Of a stretch of DNA of 41,253 bases, positions 32,649-41,239 are shown piece by piece. The stretch spans positions 1-41,253 of the forward strand of contig NZ_JADKMA010000043.1 of NCBI RefSeq assembly GCF_017676365.1, written 5' to 3'. The stretch's first letter is position 1; each line of letters opens with the position of its first letter. The notes beneath the pieces are model-generated. The model did not search any database. It saw only the letters and a program-made list of their open reading frames with translations, and had not been told where the DNA came from. This DNA comes from Streptomyces oryzae (lineage in GTDB: Bacteria > Actinomycetota > Actinomycetes > Streptomycetales > Streptomycetaceae). The position numbers and the translations under genes were made by a program.

Positions 32649-34208
32649 ATGCCCCTCAAGCCGAGGTCAGCCACGAAGCACAGCGGCGAGCTGCGACGGC
32701 TCGCGCTCTCCGTACTCCAGCCGGGCTTCGTGGGCACCGAGGCACCCGACTGGGTGCTGCGCGACATCGGCGAAGGGCTGGCGTCCGTCGTGCTCTTCTC
32801 CCGCAACATCGTCTCGCCCGGCCAGGTAGCCCGGCTGACGGCGCAGCTCCGCGCGGAGAACCCCGCGCTCGTCATCGCGATCGACGAGGAGGCGGGAGAC
32901 GTCACCAGGATCGAGTCGGCCACCGGTTCGACCCGGCCAGGCAACTTCGCCCTGGGTGCGGTCGACGACCCGGAGCTGACCGAGGCCGTCGCCGCCGACC
33001 TCGGCGGTCAACTGCGCGCCTGCGGAATCGGCCTCGACTACGCGCCCAGCGCCGACGTCAACTCCAACCCCGGCAACCCGGTCATCGGGGTCCGGTCCTT
33101 CGGCGCCACACCTGAACTGGTCTCCCGGCACACCGCCGCCTGGATCCGTGGGCTCCAGTCGTCCGGAGTCGCCGCCTGCGCCAAGCACTTCCCCGGGCAC
33201 GGCGACGTGGCCGTCGACTCGCACCACGATCTGCCCGCCTACGGCGCCGGCAGGGAGGAGATCGCCGCGCAGGCCCTCCCGCCGTTCCGGGCCGCGGTGG
33301 CGGCGGGCGTCCGCGCGGTCATGAGCGGGCACCTGCTGGTTCCGGCCCTCGACCCCGGGCTCCCCGCCACGCTCAGCCGGACCGTGCTCCAGGGAGTGCT
33401 CCGTGAGGAGCTGGGCTTCGACGGCCTGATCGTCAGCGACGCCATCGAAATGGGCGCCGTCTCCCGGCCGTACGGGATCGGCGGCGCCACCGTGAGGGCC
33501 GTCGCCGCCGGGGTGGACGCGGTCTGCGTCGGCGGGGAGAGCGCCGGGGAGGACACCGTCGACGCGCTGGTCACCGCACTCGCCGATGCCGTGGCCGGCG
33601 GGCAGCTCGCCATGGAACGGCTGGCTGAAGCCGCCGGGCGGGTGGGGGAGTTCGCCGACTGGTCGGCGGCGCTGCGGGCGGCCGTTCCCGCGCGCGAAGC
33701 CGGCCGGGACATCGGTTACGTCGCCGCTCGCCGTGCGCTGCGGCTCACCGGCGCCGTACGGGACGCGCTGCCGCTGGCCGCGGCGCCGCACGTGGTGGAG
33801 CTGGCGGCGGCCACGAACCCGGCCGTCGGCGACGAGACGCCGTGGGGGCTCGCCGCTCCGCTGCGGGAGCGGATGCCGGAGGTGACCTCCGTCCGGCTGC
33901 ACGGCGACGAACTGCGCACAGGGGCCGCGACGTTGGACAGCTGCGCTCTGGCGCCCGCAGCGGGGCGCCCGCTCGTCGTGGTCGTGCGGGACGCCGCCCG
34001 GCACGCGTGGATGAGCAGCGCCGTGGCAGGGCTCACCGCAGCGCGGCCGGACGCCATCGTCGTGGAGATGGGACTGCCGGGCGCCGTCACCGCCGGTGCG
34101 CCGCAGATCTTCACCCACGGCGCGAGTGCCGCATCCGGAGTGGCCGCAGCGGAACTGCTGGCCGGCGATGGCCGGGCGGCCGAGGCGGGGCGGCGCCAGG
34201 CGTCGTAG
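32649..34208 (+). CDS. Family GH3 beta-N-acetylhexosaminidase
   Basis: A 519-residue glycoside hydrolase of family 3, expected to release N-acetylglucosamine from chitin or cell-wall fragments. KHFPGHGDVAVDSHHDLP (179-196) carries the Asp/His dyad that marks NagZ-type hexosaminidases. Asp264 in VSDAIEMGAV is the nucleophile position. No signal peptide is present, so it probably acts in the cytoplasm on imported fragments. A C-terminal domain (about 370-519) lacks clear catalytic motifs. The ATG at 32649 follows AAAGGCG; the frame is open to 32517 but unlike the family. The DasR-like operator lies about 170 bases upstream, so induction by amino sugars is expected. Confidence 0.92.
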   Translation: MPLKPRSATKHSGELRRLALSVLQPGFVGTEAPDWVLRDIGEGLASVVLFSRNIVSPGQVARLTAQLRAENPALVIAIDEEAGDVTRIESATGSTRPGNFALGAVDDPELTEAVAADLGGQLRACGIGLDYAPSADVNSNPGNPVIGVRSFGATPELVSRHTAAWIRGLQSSGVAACAKHFPGHGDVAVDSHHDLPAYGAGREEIAAQALPPFRAAVAAGVRAVMSGHLLVPALDPGLPATLSRTVLQGVLREELGFDGLIVSDAIEMGAVSRPYGIGGATVRAVAAGVDAVCVGGESAGEDTVDALVTALADAVAGGQLAMERLAEAAGRVGEFADWSAALRAAVPAREAGRDIGYVAARRALRLTGAVRDALPLAAAPHVVELAAATNPAVGDETPWGLAAPLRERMPEVTSVRLHGDELRTGAATLDSCALAPAAGRPLVVVVRDAARHAWMSSAVAGLTAARPDAIVVEMGLPGAVTAGAPQIFTHGASAASGVAAAELLAGDGRAAEAGRRQAS

Positions 34209-34304
34209 CGGTGGCGGCGCGGGGCGCCGTAGTGGTGGCGGAGCCGCGATCCCGCCGCCGCGGCGCCGGGTCCGGGTGCGCACGCCGCTGACCGTCAGGC
34301 GGAG

Positions 34305-34892
34305 CTACGGCTGCGGCGCCGTCAGATACCGCTGCAGCGTCGGACCCAGCCACGCGACGATCTCCTCCCTGCTCAGTTCGACGGCCGGCGGGAAGCGCAG
34401 TACGTAGCGGGTCAGGGCGAGTCCCAGCAGCTGACCGGCGGCCAGTCCTGCCCGGACGGGAGCCTCCGCCGGGTCGGGGGCCACCTTCCGGAGGACGGGG
34501 AGCAGCTGTCCCTGGAAGACGCTCTGCATGCGCCGGGCCCCGGCCTCGTTGGTCGCACCGACCCGGAGCAGGGCCGTGAGCACCCCGTTCCCCTCCCACA
34601 TGCGGAGGAAGTGCGTCACCACGGCCCGGCCGATCTCCTCCGGCGGCAGATCCCCGAATTCCGGCAGTTCGAGGTCGACGGTCACGGCCGCGGCGAAGAG
34701 TCCCTCCTTGTTGCCGTAGTAGCGCATCACCATGGACGGGTCGATACCGGCGTCCTTGGCGATGGCGCGGATGGTCGCCCGCTCGTAGCCATCGGCGGCG
34801 AAGCGCTCGCGGGCGGCGTCGAGGATGGCGGCGCGGGATGCGTCCGAGCGGCGCGGGGGCGGGGTGGAGTCGTTGCTTTCGGTCACGCCCAT
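34305..34892 (-). CDS. TetR-family repressor
   Basis: A 195-residue regulator. Residues about 20-65 form the TetR helix-turn-helix (AAILDAARERFAADGYERAT, then IRAIAKDAGIDPSMVMRYYG and NKEGLFAAAV). The C-terminal ligand domain resembles the TetR group with paired effector pockets. The start at 34892 lacks a good Shine-Dalgarno sequence; a GTG at 34886 is possible. It is divergent from the flavin monooxygenase, with two related operators between, so it should repress itself and the monooxygenase until a ligand binds, probably the enzyme's substrate. The region 34209-34304 downstream is a short GC-rich gap without a gene. Confidence 0.92.
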   Translation of the reverse strand: MGVTESNDSTPPPRRSDASRAAILDAARERFAADGYERATIRAIAKDAGIDPSMVMRYYGNKEGLFAAAVTVDLELPEFGDLPPEEIGRAVVTHFLRMWEGNGVLTALLRVGATNEAGARRMQSVFQGQLLPVLRKVAPDPAEAPVRAGLAAGQLLGLALTRYVLRFPPAVELSREEIVAWLGPTLQRYLTAPQP

Positions 34893-34900
34893 GAGCGTAA

Positions 34901-34930
34901 GTCAACAAGTGTTGGCCAACAAGTGTTGAC
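34901..34930. promoter_or_regulatory. TetR operator O1
   Basis: A 30-base near-perfect palindrome with GTCAACA and TGTTGAC ends and TTGGCCAA at the centre. It can also be read as two copies of CAACAAGTGTTG (34903-34914 and 34918-34929), 15 bases apart. It covers the -35 of the monooxygenase promoter and ends 8 bases from the TetR start codon. Confidence 0.8.
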
Positions 34931-34955
34931 GCCGGATTCCGGTGAGCTCTACCGT
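34926..34955 (+). promoter_or_regulatory. Promoter of the flavin monooxygenase gene
   Basis: TTGACG (34926-34931) and TACCGT (34950-34955) are separated by 18 bases, giving a good sigma-HrdB-type promoter with a start near 34962. The -35 overlaps operator O1, and operator O2 lies just downstream of the start. Confidence 0.6.
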
Positions 34956-34968
34956 TGCTGATGCGCGG

Positions 34969-34997
34969 TCAACATCCGTTGGCCAACGACTGTTGGC
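34969..34997. promoter_or_regulatory. TetR operator O2
   Basis: A degenerate copy of O1: CAACATCCGTTGG is followed by CCAACGACTGTTGG, sharing the TTGGCCAAC core. It lies between the predicted transcription start and the ribosome binding site of the monooxygenase gene, where a bound repressor would block elongation. Confidence 0.7.
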
Positions 34998-35014
34998 AGC
35001 CCCAGGAGGCCCTG

Positions 35015-36499
35015 ATGAGCGGCACCACCGGCACCCCGAACACACCTGACACCCCCGGCTCCACCCCCTCCGTGATCGTCGTCGGCGCAGGCCCCGCCGG
35101 TCTCCTCCTCGCCGGTGACCTCGCCGCCGCCGGTGTCCCGGTCACCCTGCTCGAAAAGCGCCGGGAGCAGATCAGCAACCTCTCCCGCGCCTTCACGCTG
35201 CACGCCCGCACCCTCGAACTGCTCGACGCCCGCTCCCTCGCCGACGACCTGGAGGCGCTCGGCCGGCCGCTGGACCGGCTGCGGCTGTTCGGCCGGCTGA
35301 CCGTCGCACTCGACACGCTCCCCAGCCGCTTCAACCACCTCCTCGTCATCCCGCAGTACGAGGTCGAAAAGGCGCTCCGCCGGCGCGCCGTGGACGCCGG
35401 CGTCGACTTCCGGTACGAGACGGAGCTGACCGCGCTGCACCAGGAAGCGGACGGCGTCACCGTCGAGGTCCGCGACCCCGCCGGAGCATCCGCAACCCTG
35501 CGGGCCGGCTACGTGGTCGGCACCGACGGCATGCGCAGCGCCGTACGCGAGGCCGTCGGACTGCCCTTCCCCGGGCGCTCCGTCATCCGGTCCGTCGTCC
35601 TCGCCGACGTCCTGCTCGCCGAGAAGCCCGAGTCACTGCTGACCGTCAACGCCGTCGGCGACGCCTTCGCCTTCATCGCACCCTTCGGCGACGGCTACTA
35701 CCGCGTCATCGGCTGGCACCGCGGCCGCGACGTCCCCGACCACGAACCGCTCGACCTCGACGAGGTCAGGGAGATCACCCGGCTCGCCCTCGGCCGCGAC
35801 TTCGGTATGCACGAAGCGCGCTGGATGTCCCGCTTCCACAGCGACGAACGCCAGGCTCCCGCCTACCGCGTGGGCCGGGTCTTCCTCGCCGGCGACGCCG
35901 CCCACGTGCACACCCCGGCCGGCGGCCAGGGCATGAACACCGGGCTGCAGGACGCGGCGAACCTCAGCTGGAAGCTGGCCCAGGTCATCGGCGGCCACGC
36001 GGGGGACGAACTCCTCGACACGTACCAGGCCGAACGCCACCCCATCGGCAAGTCCGTGCTGCGCAGCAGCGGCGGCATCGTCCGGCTCGCCATGGCGAAG
36101 ACCCCCTGGACGCGTGCGCTGCGCGCGGCGCTCACCACGTTCCTCAACACCGTCGGCCCTGCCCGGCGCGCGGCTGCGGGGCAGATCACCGGGATCGGGT
36201 ACCGCTACCCGGCTCCGCGCGGCGCCCACCGCCTCACCGGCGAGCGGGTTCCGGACGTCCGGCTGGCCGGTGACGGCAGGCTCTACGAAGCGCTGCGGGG
36301 CGGCGGCTTCGTGCTGGTCACGCCCAAGGCGGGTCCAGCGGTGCCTGTGGAGGGCTTCGGCGACCGGCTGGCCGTCGAGCACTGGGCGAGCGAGCGGCGG
36401 ACCACTCTTCTGGTGCGGCCCGACGGTTATGTCGCCTGGGCTGCCGAATCGCCCGACCCCGCCGCCCTTCGTGAGGCTCTGGCCGCCCATCTCGGGTGA
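35015..36499 (+). CDS. FAD-dependent aromatic monooxygenase (class A flavin hydroxylase)
   Basis: A 494-residue flavin monooxygenase using NAD(P)H and O2. The FAD-binding GxGxxG is VIVVGAGPAGLLLAGDL near the N-terminus. The DG motif is in VGTDGMRSAVREAVG. The GD motif is in VFLAGDAAHVHTPAGGQGMN. The C-terminal thioredoxin-like region ends with LLVRPDGYVAW. This is the family of rifampicin and polyketide hydroxylases and of many xenobiotic-inactivating enzymes. The ATG at 35015 follows CAGGAGG. Divergent control by a TetR protein suggests it is induced by the compound it modifies. A degraded relative lies at 7736-8001. The substrate cannot be told from the sequence. Confidence 0.92.
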   Translation: MSGTTGTPNTPDTPGSTPSVIVVGAGPAGLLLAGDLAAAGVPVTLLEKRREQISNLSRAFTLHARTLELLDARSLADDLEALGRPLDRLRLFGRLTVALDTLPSRFNHLLVIPQYEVEKALRRRAVDAGVDFRYETELTALHQEADGVTVEVRDPAGASATLRAGYVVGTDGMRSAVREAVGLPFPGRSVIRSVVLADVLLAEKPESLLTVNAVGDAFAFIAPFGDGYYRVIGWHRGRDVPDHEPLDLDEVREITRLALGRDFGMHEARWMSRFHSDERQAPAYRVGRVFLAGDAAHVHTPAGGQGMNTGLQDAANLSWKLAQVIGGHAGDELLDTYQAERHPIGKSVLRSSGGIVRLAMAKTPWTRALRAALTTFLNTVGPARRAAAGQITGIGYRYPAPRGAHRLTGERVPDVRLAGDGRLYEALRGGGFVLVTPKAGPAVPVEGFGDRLAVEHWASERRTTLLVRPDGYVAWAAESPDPAALREALAAHLG

Positions 36500-36513
36500 T
36501 CCCTCTCGGGGTG

Positions 36514-38574
36514 CTAGTGCGGTACCCGGCCCTCCTCGCTCAGGGTTCGCCAGAGGAAGGTGTGGACCAGGGCTTCGACGTATGCGGCCTGTTCGTGATC
36601 GGCGGCACCGGCGTGGCCGCCGCCGGTGTTCTCGAAGTAGCGGACAGGAAGCCCCAGTTCGCGCATCCGGGCGGCCATCTTCCGGGCATGGCCCGGATGG
36701 ACGCGGTCGTCCCGGGTGGAGGTCGTCAGCAGCAGCGGCGGGCAGCCGTGCCCGGCCCTCACGTTGTGGTAGGGCGACAGGCGGAGCAGATGCGCACGGT
36801 CCGCGGGGTTCTCCGGATCGCCGTACTCGGCCATCCAGGACGAACCCGCGAGCAGCCGGTGGAAGCGGAGCATGTCCAGCAGCGGTACCTCCGCGACCAC
36901 CGCCCCGAAGAGTCCGGGGCAGCGGGTGAGCATGACGCCCATCAGCAGACCGCCGTTGCTGCCGCCGGAGATGCCGAGCCGGTCCGGAGCGGTGATGCCC
37001 CGCGCGGCCAGATCGCGGGCGACGGCGGCGAAGTCCTCGAAGGCGCGGTCCCGGTCGGCGCCGAGCGCCGCCCGGTGCCATGCCGGACCGTACTCCCCGC
37101 CGCCCCGGATGTTCGCCACCACATAGGTGCCGCCGCGCTGCAGCCACGCCCTGCCGGTCACCGCCGAGTAGGACGGGGTGAGGGACACCTCGAACCCCCC
37201 GTAGCCGTACAGCAGCGTAGGCGCGGGCCCCTCCGGCCGCTCCGGGCCGACGACGAAGTACGGGACGCGGGTTCCGTCCGCCGAGACGGCGAAGTGCTGC
37301 CGCACCGCCAGCCCCTCGGCGGCGAACCGGTCCGGCGCCTGCTTCAGCGTCTCCGGGTCGCCCGGCGCGTCGGCCACCGCGCGGCGCAGAGTGGCGGGCT
37401 GGAGGAATCCGCTGACGTCGAACAGCACCTCCTCCGCGTTCTCGTCCTCCTCGTCCTCGTCCGGTGCGGTCGCGGCCACCGTGGCCGTGGACAGCGGCGG
37501 AACCTCACCCAGCGGGCTGCGCGCCCAGCCGCCGCCGGTGGTCGGGGTGAGCAGATGCAGCCGGGAGGAGACATCGGTGAGGGTCTCCAGGACCACGCGG
37601 CGGCGCGTAGTGGCCCAGCTCTCGAGGACGGTGCGCTCATCGGGGACGAACAGCACCTCGTGCGCCCGCTCCCCGCGCAGGAAGTCCTCGAAGACGAACG
37701 CCAGCAGCGCTCCCGCGGGCCTGCCCAGCCAGGGGGAGCGCAGCTGGACCAGCAGCCACTCCCGGTGCACCGTCGCCTCCGCGTCGTCCGGCACCTCGAT
37801 CCGTACCGGCGGTGCTCCGGGCGGGAGCAGAAAGTACTCGCTGTGCCAGAAGTCCCGGTGCCGGACGGCAAGGTCCCGCTCGAACCCGGGCGCTGGATCG
37901 TGCCAGGTGGCGACGGACACATCCGCTTCCCGCCCCTCGAAGACGACCGGCGCCTCGGCGAGCGGCGTACCGCGCCGCCAGCGCCGCACCGTGCGGGGAT
38001 AGCCGGAGGCGGTCAGCGAGCCCGGCCCGGTGTCGGTACCCACGAAGAGCTGGTCCTTGTCGATCCAGCTGACCGAGCTCTTGGCCTCGGGCAGCCGGAA
38101 GGCGCCCTCGTCGTCCGGCACGAAAGCGCGCTCTTCCACGTCGAACTCCCGCACGACCGTGGCATCGGCCCCGTCCCGCGACAGCTTCACCAGCGCCCGC
38201 CTGTGGCCGGGCCGCAGCACCGAAGCGCCCGACCACACCCAGGGCACGTCCTCCGCGGCGGCCAGCGCGTCCACGTCGAGCACCGTCTCCCAGCGCGGGT
38301 CCGGGCGGCGGTACTCGTCCAGGGTGGTCCGCCGCCATACGCCCCTGAGGTGGGCGGCATCGCGCCAGAAGTTGTACAGGTGCGGTCCGCGTCGTACGAC
38401 GTACGGAATGCGTGCGGGGTCGCTCAGGACTTCCCGTGTCTCCTTCCGCAGCTCCTCGAACCCGGGATCGGCGGTCAGCTCCGCCTCGGTCTCCGCGTTC
38501 CGCTCCGCCACCCAGGCGAGCGCGGCTTCGCCCTCGATCTCTTCCAGCCACAGATACGGGTCGTCCTCGATCAC
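36514..38574 (-). CDS. Prolyl oligopeptidase family serine peptidase (S9)
   Basis: A 686-residue S9 peptidase, the usual length, with an N-terminal beta-propeller domain and a C-terminal alpha/beta-hydrolase domain. The N-terminus DPYLWLEEIEG is typical. The catalytic Ser539 is in GGSNGG, the Asp is 622 or 623 in TRDDRVHP, and the His is 654 in GGGHAG. An acidic insert (DEDEEDENAEE) lies in the propeller. With no signal peptide it should cleave short proline-containing peptides in the cytoplasm. The GTG start at 38574 is fixed by the family N-terminus. Only a -10-like GACAAT (38584-38579) precedes it, so the message may be leaderless. Confidence 0.93.
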   Translation of the reverse strand: MIEDDPYLWLEEIEGEAALAWVAERNAETEAELTADPGFEELRKETREVLSDPARIPYVVRRGPHLYNFWRDAAHLRGVWRRTTLDEYRRPDPRWETVLDVDALAAAEDVPWVWSGASVLRPGHRRALVKLSRDGADATVVREFDVEERAFVPDDEGAFRLPEAKSSVSWIDKDQLFVGTDTGPGSLTASGYPRTVRRWRRGTPLAEAPVVFEGREADVSVATWHDPAPGFERDLAVRHRDFWHSEYFLLPPGAPPVRIEVPDDAEATVHREWLLVQLRSPWLGRPAGALLAFVFEDFLRGERAHEVLFVPDERTVLESWATTRRRVVLETLTDVSSRLHLLTPTTGGGWARSPLGEVPPLSTATVAATAPDEDEEDENAEEVLFDVSGFLQPATLRRAVADAPGDPETLKQAPDRFAAEGLAVRQHFAVSADGTRVPYFVVGPERPEGPAPTLLYGYGGFEVSLTPSYSAVTGRAWLQRGGTYVVANIRGGGEYGPAWHRAALGADRDRAFEDFAAVARDLAARGITAPDRLGISGGSNGGLLMGVMLTRCPGLFGAVVAEVPLLDMLRFHRLLAGSSWMAEYGDPENPADRAHLLRLSPYHNVRAGHGCPPLLLTTSTRDDRVHPGHARKMAARMRELGLPVRYFENTGGGHAGAADHEQAAYVEALVHTFLWRTLSEEGRVPH

Positions 38575-38695
38575 ACCTCATTGTCCCCCGCGGCCGTTGA
38601 CCCGCGCGGCCGGGACCGTCGGGAGCCGTCGGCCTCGGCATCGTGCCATCGTGGAGGCCGGGGAAGCAGTGGATTCGGACACCGGGGAGTCGCGC

Positions 38696-39625
38696 GTGGA
38701 GGCGGAACTGGTCGTCGTCGGCGGAGGGCCCGCGGGTGTCGCGGCGGTGCTGATGGCCGGGAGCCTCGGCCTGCGCACCGTCCTGGTCGAGGCCGACCGG
38801 GTCGGCGGCAAGGTGTGGGAGATCGGCGCGCTGGAGAACGTCCCCGGAGGCAGGACCGAGGGCGTCGCTCTGGCCGAGGCGCTGGTCACGGATGTCGCGC
38901 GGCTGCAGGAGGCCGGCCGGTGCTCGGTTGTCGGTGCGCGCGCCGTACGGGTGCGTGGTCACGAGGACCGCGCTGAGACGGTGCTGGACGACGGCCGTAC
39001 GCTCGCTGCGAGCGCGGTGGTGGTGGCCACCGGCGTCACGGCGCTGACCCCCGGCGACGTGCCGTGGATCGACGCACCGGAGGCACTGCGCCCACCGCCG
39101 CTGTGGCGCGCGAGCCCCGAGGACGTCGGGCGGGGGAGCCCGGCCGTGGTGCTCGGCGCCGACCGCCCGCTCGGCACCTGGCTGCGGGCCCACCCGGACG
39201 CCGCCGTACGCCTCGACGTGCTGCATCCACCCGGCGACGCCTACAAGACGGCGGAGGTGGCCGCCGACGCCAGGGTGCGGCTGCACGAAGTCGACCACGT
39301 CACCCTGAGCCCGCACGAAGGCGGTTGGCGCGTGGTGGCCCGGCGTACCGACGGTGCGACCCATGAGGTCACCGCGCACGCGCTGTTCGGCAACATCGGC
39401 TCGGCGCCCGCCCCCCTCGACGGCGATCTCGTCCCGGGCCCCGACGGCTACTGCCCACCCGCCGCCCAGCATCCCCGTGTCCTCGTCGCCGGCGACCTCC
39501 GCTCGGCCCGCCACCAGCGCATCGTCACCGCCGAAGGCTCCGGCGCCGAGGCCGTGCTGACCCACTACTACGCGGCGCGGGGGCTGGCCGGCTCACTGCA
39601 CCGGCAAGGGAGCCAGGAGCAATAG
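38696..39625 (+). CDS. Thioredoxin-reductase-like FAD oxidoreductase, no CxxC
   Basis: A 309-residue two-dinucleotide-domain flavoprotein. The N-terminal FAD motif is VVVGGGPAGVAAVLMAGSLG, followed by VGGKVWEIGALENVPG. ATGVTALTPG marks the return strand, and GDLRSARHQRIVTAEGSGAEAV is the C-terminal FAD contact. The disulfide CxxC of thioredoxin reductases is absent. The second dinucleotide motif is atypical (VLGADRPLGTWL), so NAD(P)H binding is uncertain. It may be a ferredoxin-NADP reductase-like or orphan oxidoreductase. The GTG at 38696 is preferred because GGGGAG lies 6 nt upstream; GTGs at 38651 and 38669 are alternatives. It is divergent from the S9 peptidase gene. Confidence 0.8.
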   Translation: MEAELVVVGGGPAGVAAVLMAGSLGLRTVLVEADRVGGKVWEIGALENVPGGRTEGVALAEALVTDVARLQEAGRCSVVGARAVRVRGHEDRAETVLDDGRTLAASAVVVATGVTALTPGDVPWIDAPEALRPPPLWRASPEDVGRGSPAVVLGADRPLGTWLRAHPDAAVRLDVLHPPGDAYKTAEVAADARVRLHEVDHVTLSPHEGGWRVVARRTDGATHEVTAHALFGNIGSAPAPLDGDLVPGPDGYCPPAAQHPRVLVAGDLRSARHQRIVTAEGSGAEAVLTHYYAARGLAGSLHRQGSQEQ

Positions 39626-39717
39626 GGGCCAGGGACAACGGGGGCCAGGAGCAACGCGGCCCAGGGGCCCGGAAATTCCGTTCGCGGTGCGCTCCGGGCC
39701 GTCCCTAGGGTGGTGCC

Positions 39718-40932
39718 GTGGACGACGACGTGAACCGGCAAGCCGCGGCACCGACCATCGCCGAGCGCACCGACCTGCTCCTGGGTGCCCCGCTCGGGCG
39801 GGACTTCCTGGGCACGTTCGTCGACTTCGCCCTGGAGCACACCCTGTTCGCCGAGCTCGGCCTGGGAGACGTGCCGGGGACGTCGACGATCGTGATCGAG
39901 GACGACGGACCCGGCTCCAAGCCGCGCACCCGCACCGTTCGCCGACGCAAGCGCCGGGGCTGGCGCGATGTGCCGGCCGGGGAGGCACGGGCCGCGCTGC
40001 GGGCGGTGGTCGGCCGGGGCGAGTGGTGTGGCCTGGGGGAGACGTCCGAGGCCGCGCTGATGGAGCAGCTGTCCGGCGTCGCCGAGGGGTTCGGCTTCGG
40101 CGGTGGCGATCCGGCGTTGTGGGGGCTCACCGCGCTCGCGGCCGAGGAGCTGCGGCCGGTCGCCGCCGCGCTCGCCGCCGCACCCGCGGCCGCCTGGTGG
40201 TGGGACCCGGTCGACCGCTCGGACCAGCGGCAGCTGATCTGGACGGGCACGGACCGGGATGCGGACAGCACCGGCGCCTGGGGAGGGCTGGCCGACGTCG
40301 AGGAGGCCATGCGGCGCGACATGGCACGTGAGCGCTCCGCCAATGAGCGGGGCAGGCGTCGCCGCCCGCGCCCGGGCGAGCGCGATCTGGGCGCGATCTG
40401 GTGGTCGGCGCCCGACTTCGCGGAAGGCACCTGGACGACCGGTACACGGGGCGGGCTGCCCGCACTCGAACTGGGCCACTTCATCGACACGTTCACCCCC
40501 TTCGAGGAGGCCACGGGGACGGTCGGCAGCCTCACGATCGACCCCCGCGCCCGGGTGGCGGAGATCCGCAGCCCCCACGACTGGCTGGAACTGGTGACCC
40601 GCTTCCCCCGCGACGTGTCGGGGACCCACGACGGCGAGTGGCGCAACTGGGGCGACGTGGACGGCCCCTGGTATCTGCCCGACTGGGAGGCCGTGGCCGA
40701 GCGGTACGACGGGGTGCACGTCACCGTCGGCGGCTGCCTGGCGTCCTGCGGCCTGGCCCAGCCCGTCCACGACGGCTACACCATGCTCGCCGGCTGGGTG
40801 CCCGACGCGACGGTGTGGCTGCGGGACGTCGCCACGGCACACCGGCGGCTCGGCGTATGGCGCGGCGACCCCCAGGAGTGCGGCGAGTGGGAGGACGTCC
40901 TTGCCTGCTGGGATCCGAACGCTCGCGAGTGA
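39718..40932 (+). CDS. Protein of unknown function
   Basis: A 404-residue soluble protein I do not recognise. It has no signal peptide or membrane span. A basic patch (RTRTVRRRKRRGW, about 70-82) and a second (RGRRRRPRPGER, about 210-221) contrast with an otherwise acidic chain. It is rich in tryptophan (WWWDPVDRSD near 160, EWRNWGDVDGPWYLPDWEAV near 310). The C-terminus VTVGGCLASCGLAQPVHDGY contains two cysteines, and the chain ends CGEWEDVLACW. The GTG at 39718 is placed just after a -10-like TAGGGT (39706-39711) with no Shine-Dalgarno sequence, so the message is probably leaderless. Coding character over the full length is good. Confidence 0.7.
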   Translation: MDDDVNRQAAAPTIAERTDLLLGAPLGRDFLGTFVDFALEHTLFAELGLGDVPGTSTIVIEDDGPGSKPRTRTVRRRKRRGWRDVPAGEARAALRAVVGRGEWCGLGETSEAALMEQLSGVAEGFGFGGGDPALWGLTALAAEELRPVAAALAAAPAAAWWWDPVDRSDQRQLIWTGTDRDADSTGAWGGLADVEEAMRRDMARERSANERGRRRRPRPGERDLGAIWWSAPDFAEGTWTTGTRGGLPALELGHFIDTFTPFEEATGTVGSLTIDPRARVAEIRSPHDWLELVTRFPRDVSGTHDGEWRNWGDVDGPWYLPDWEAVAERYDGVHVTVGGCLASCGLAQPVHDGYTMLAGWVPDATVWLRDVATAHRRLGVWRGDPQECGEWEDVLACWDPNARE

Positions 40933-41239
40933 CACCCCCGCGCGCAGTTCCTGCGCAGCGCCCCGCCACGCGCCCCCGGCGGCATGAGTGCCAAGGCTCG
41001 GCCGGCGGAACAGTACCGGCGCCGCTTCGGGGCCCGTCGGTCCTCGGTCGCGGGGTGCGCAGGCCGCATGGGCTTTGCGGCTGTCGGGCGCCTGTAGGCG
41101 GGGTGTTGGCGGGTTGCAGGGGGACGTCGGCGCCTTGTCGGCGGTCTGTCGGCGGCCGGCCGGAGGCTCGTGGATGCCGCCGATGCCGGGGCGGAGGAGC
41201 TCCGGCGCAGGCACCCGAGCAGCAGGAAAGGGGAACACC
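40933..41239. other. Intergenic region, no gene seen
   Basis: About 300 GC-rich bases with GTCGGCG-type repeats around 41115-41160 and a weak hairpin near 40950-40965 (GCGCAG/CTGCGC). A 37-codon frame from 40985 has no RBS and no recognisable features. The promoter of the gene starting at 41240 is presumably here, but no clear element was found. Confidence 0.5.

Noticed and set aside
40985..41098. 37-codon open frame in the last intergenic region
   Set aside because: No ribosome binding site, no signal or motif, and a composition like the surrounding non-coding DNA.
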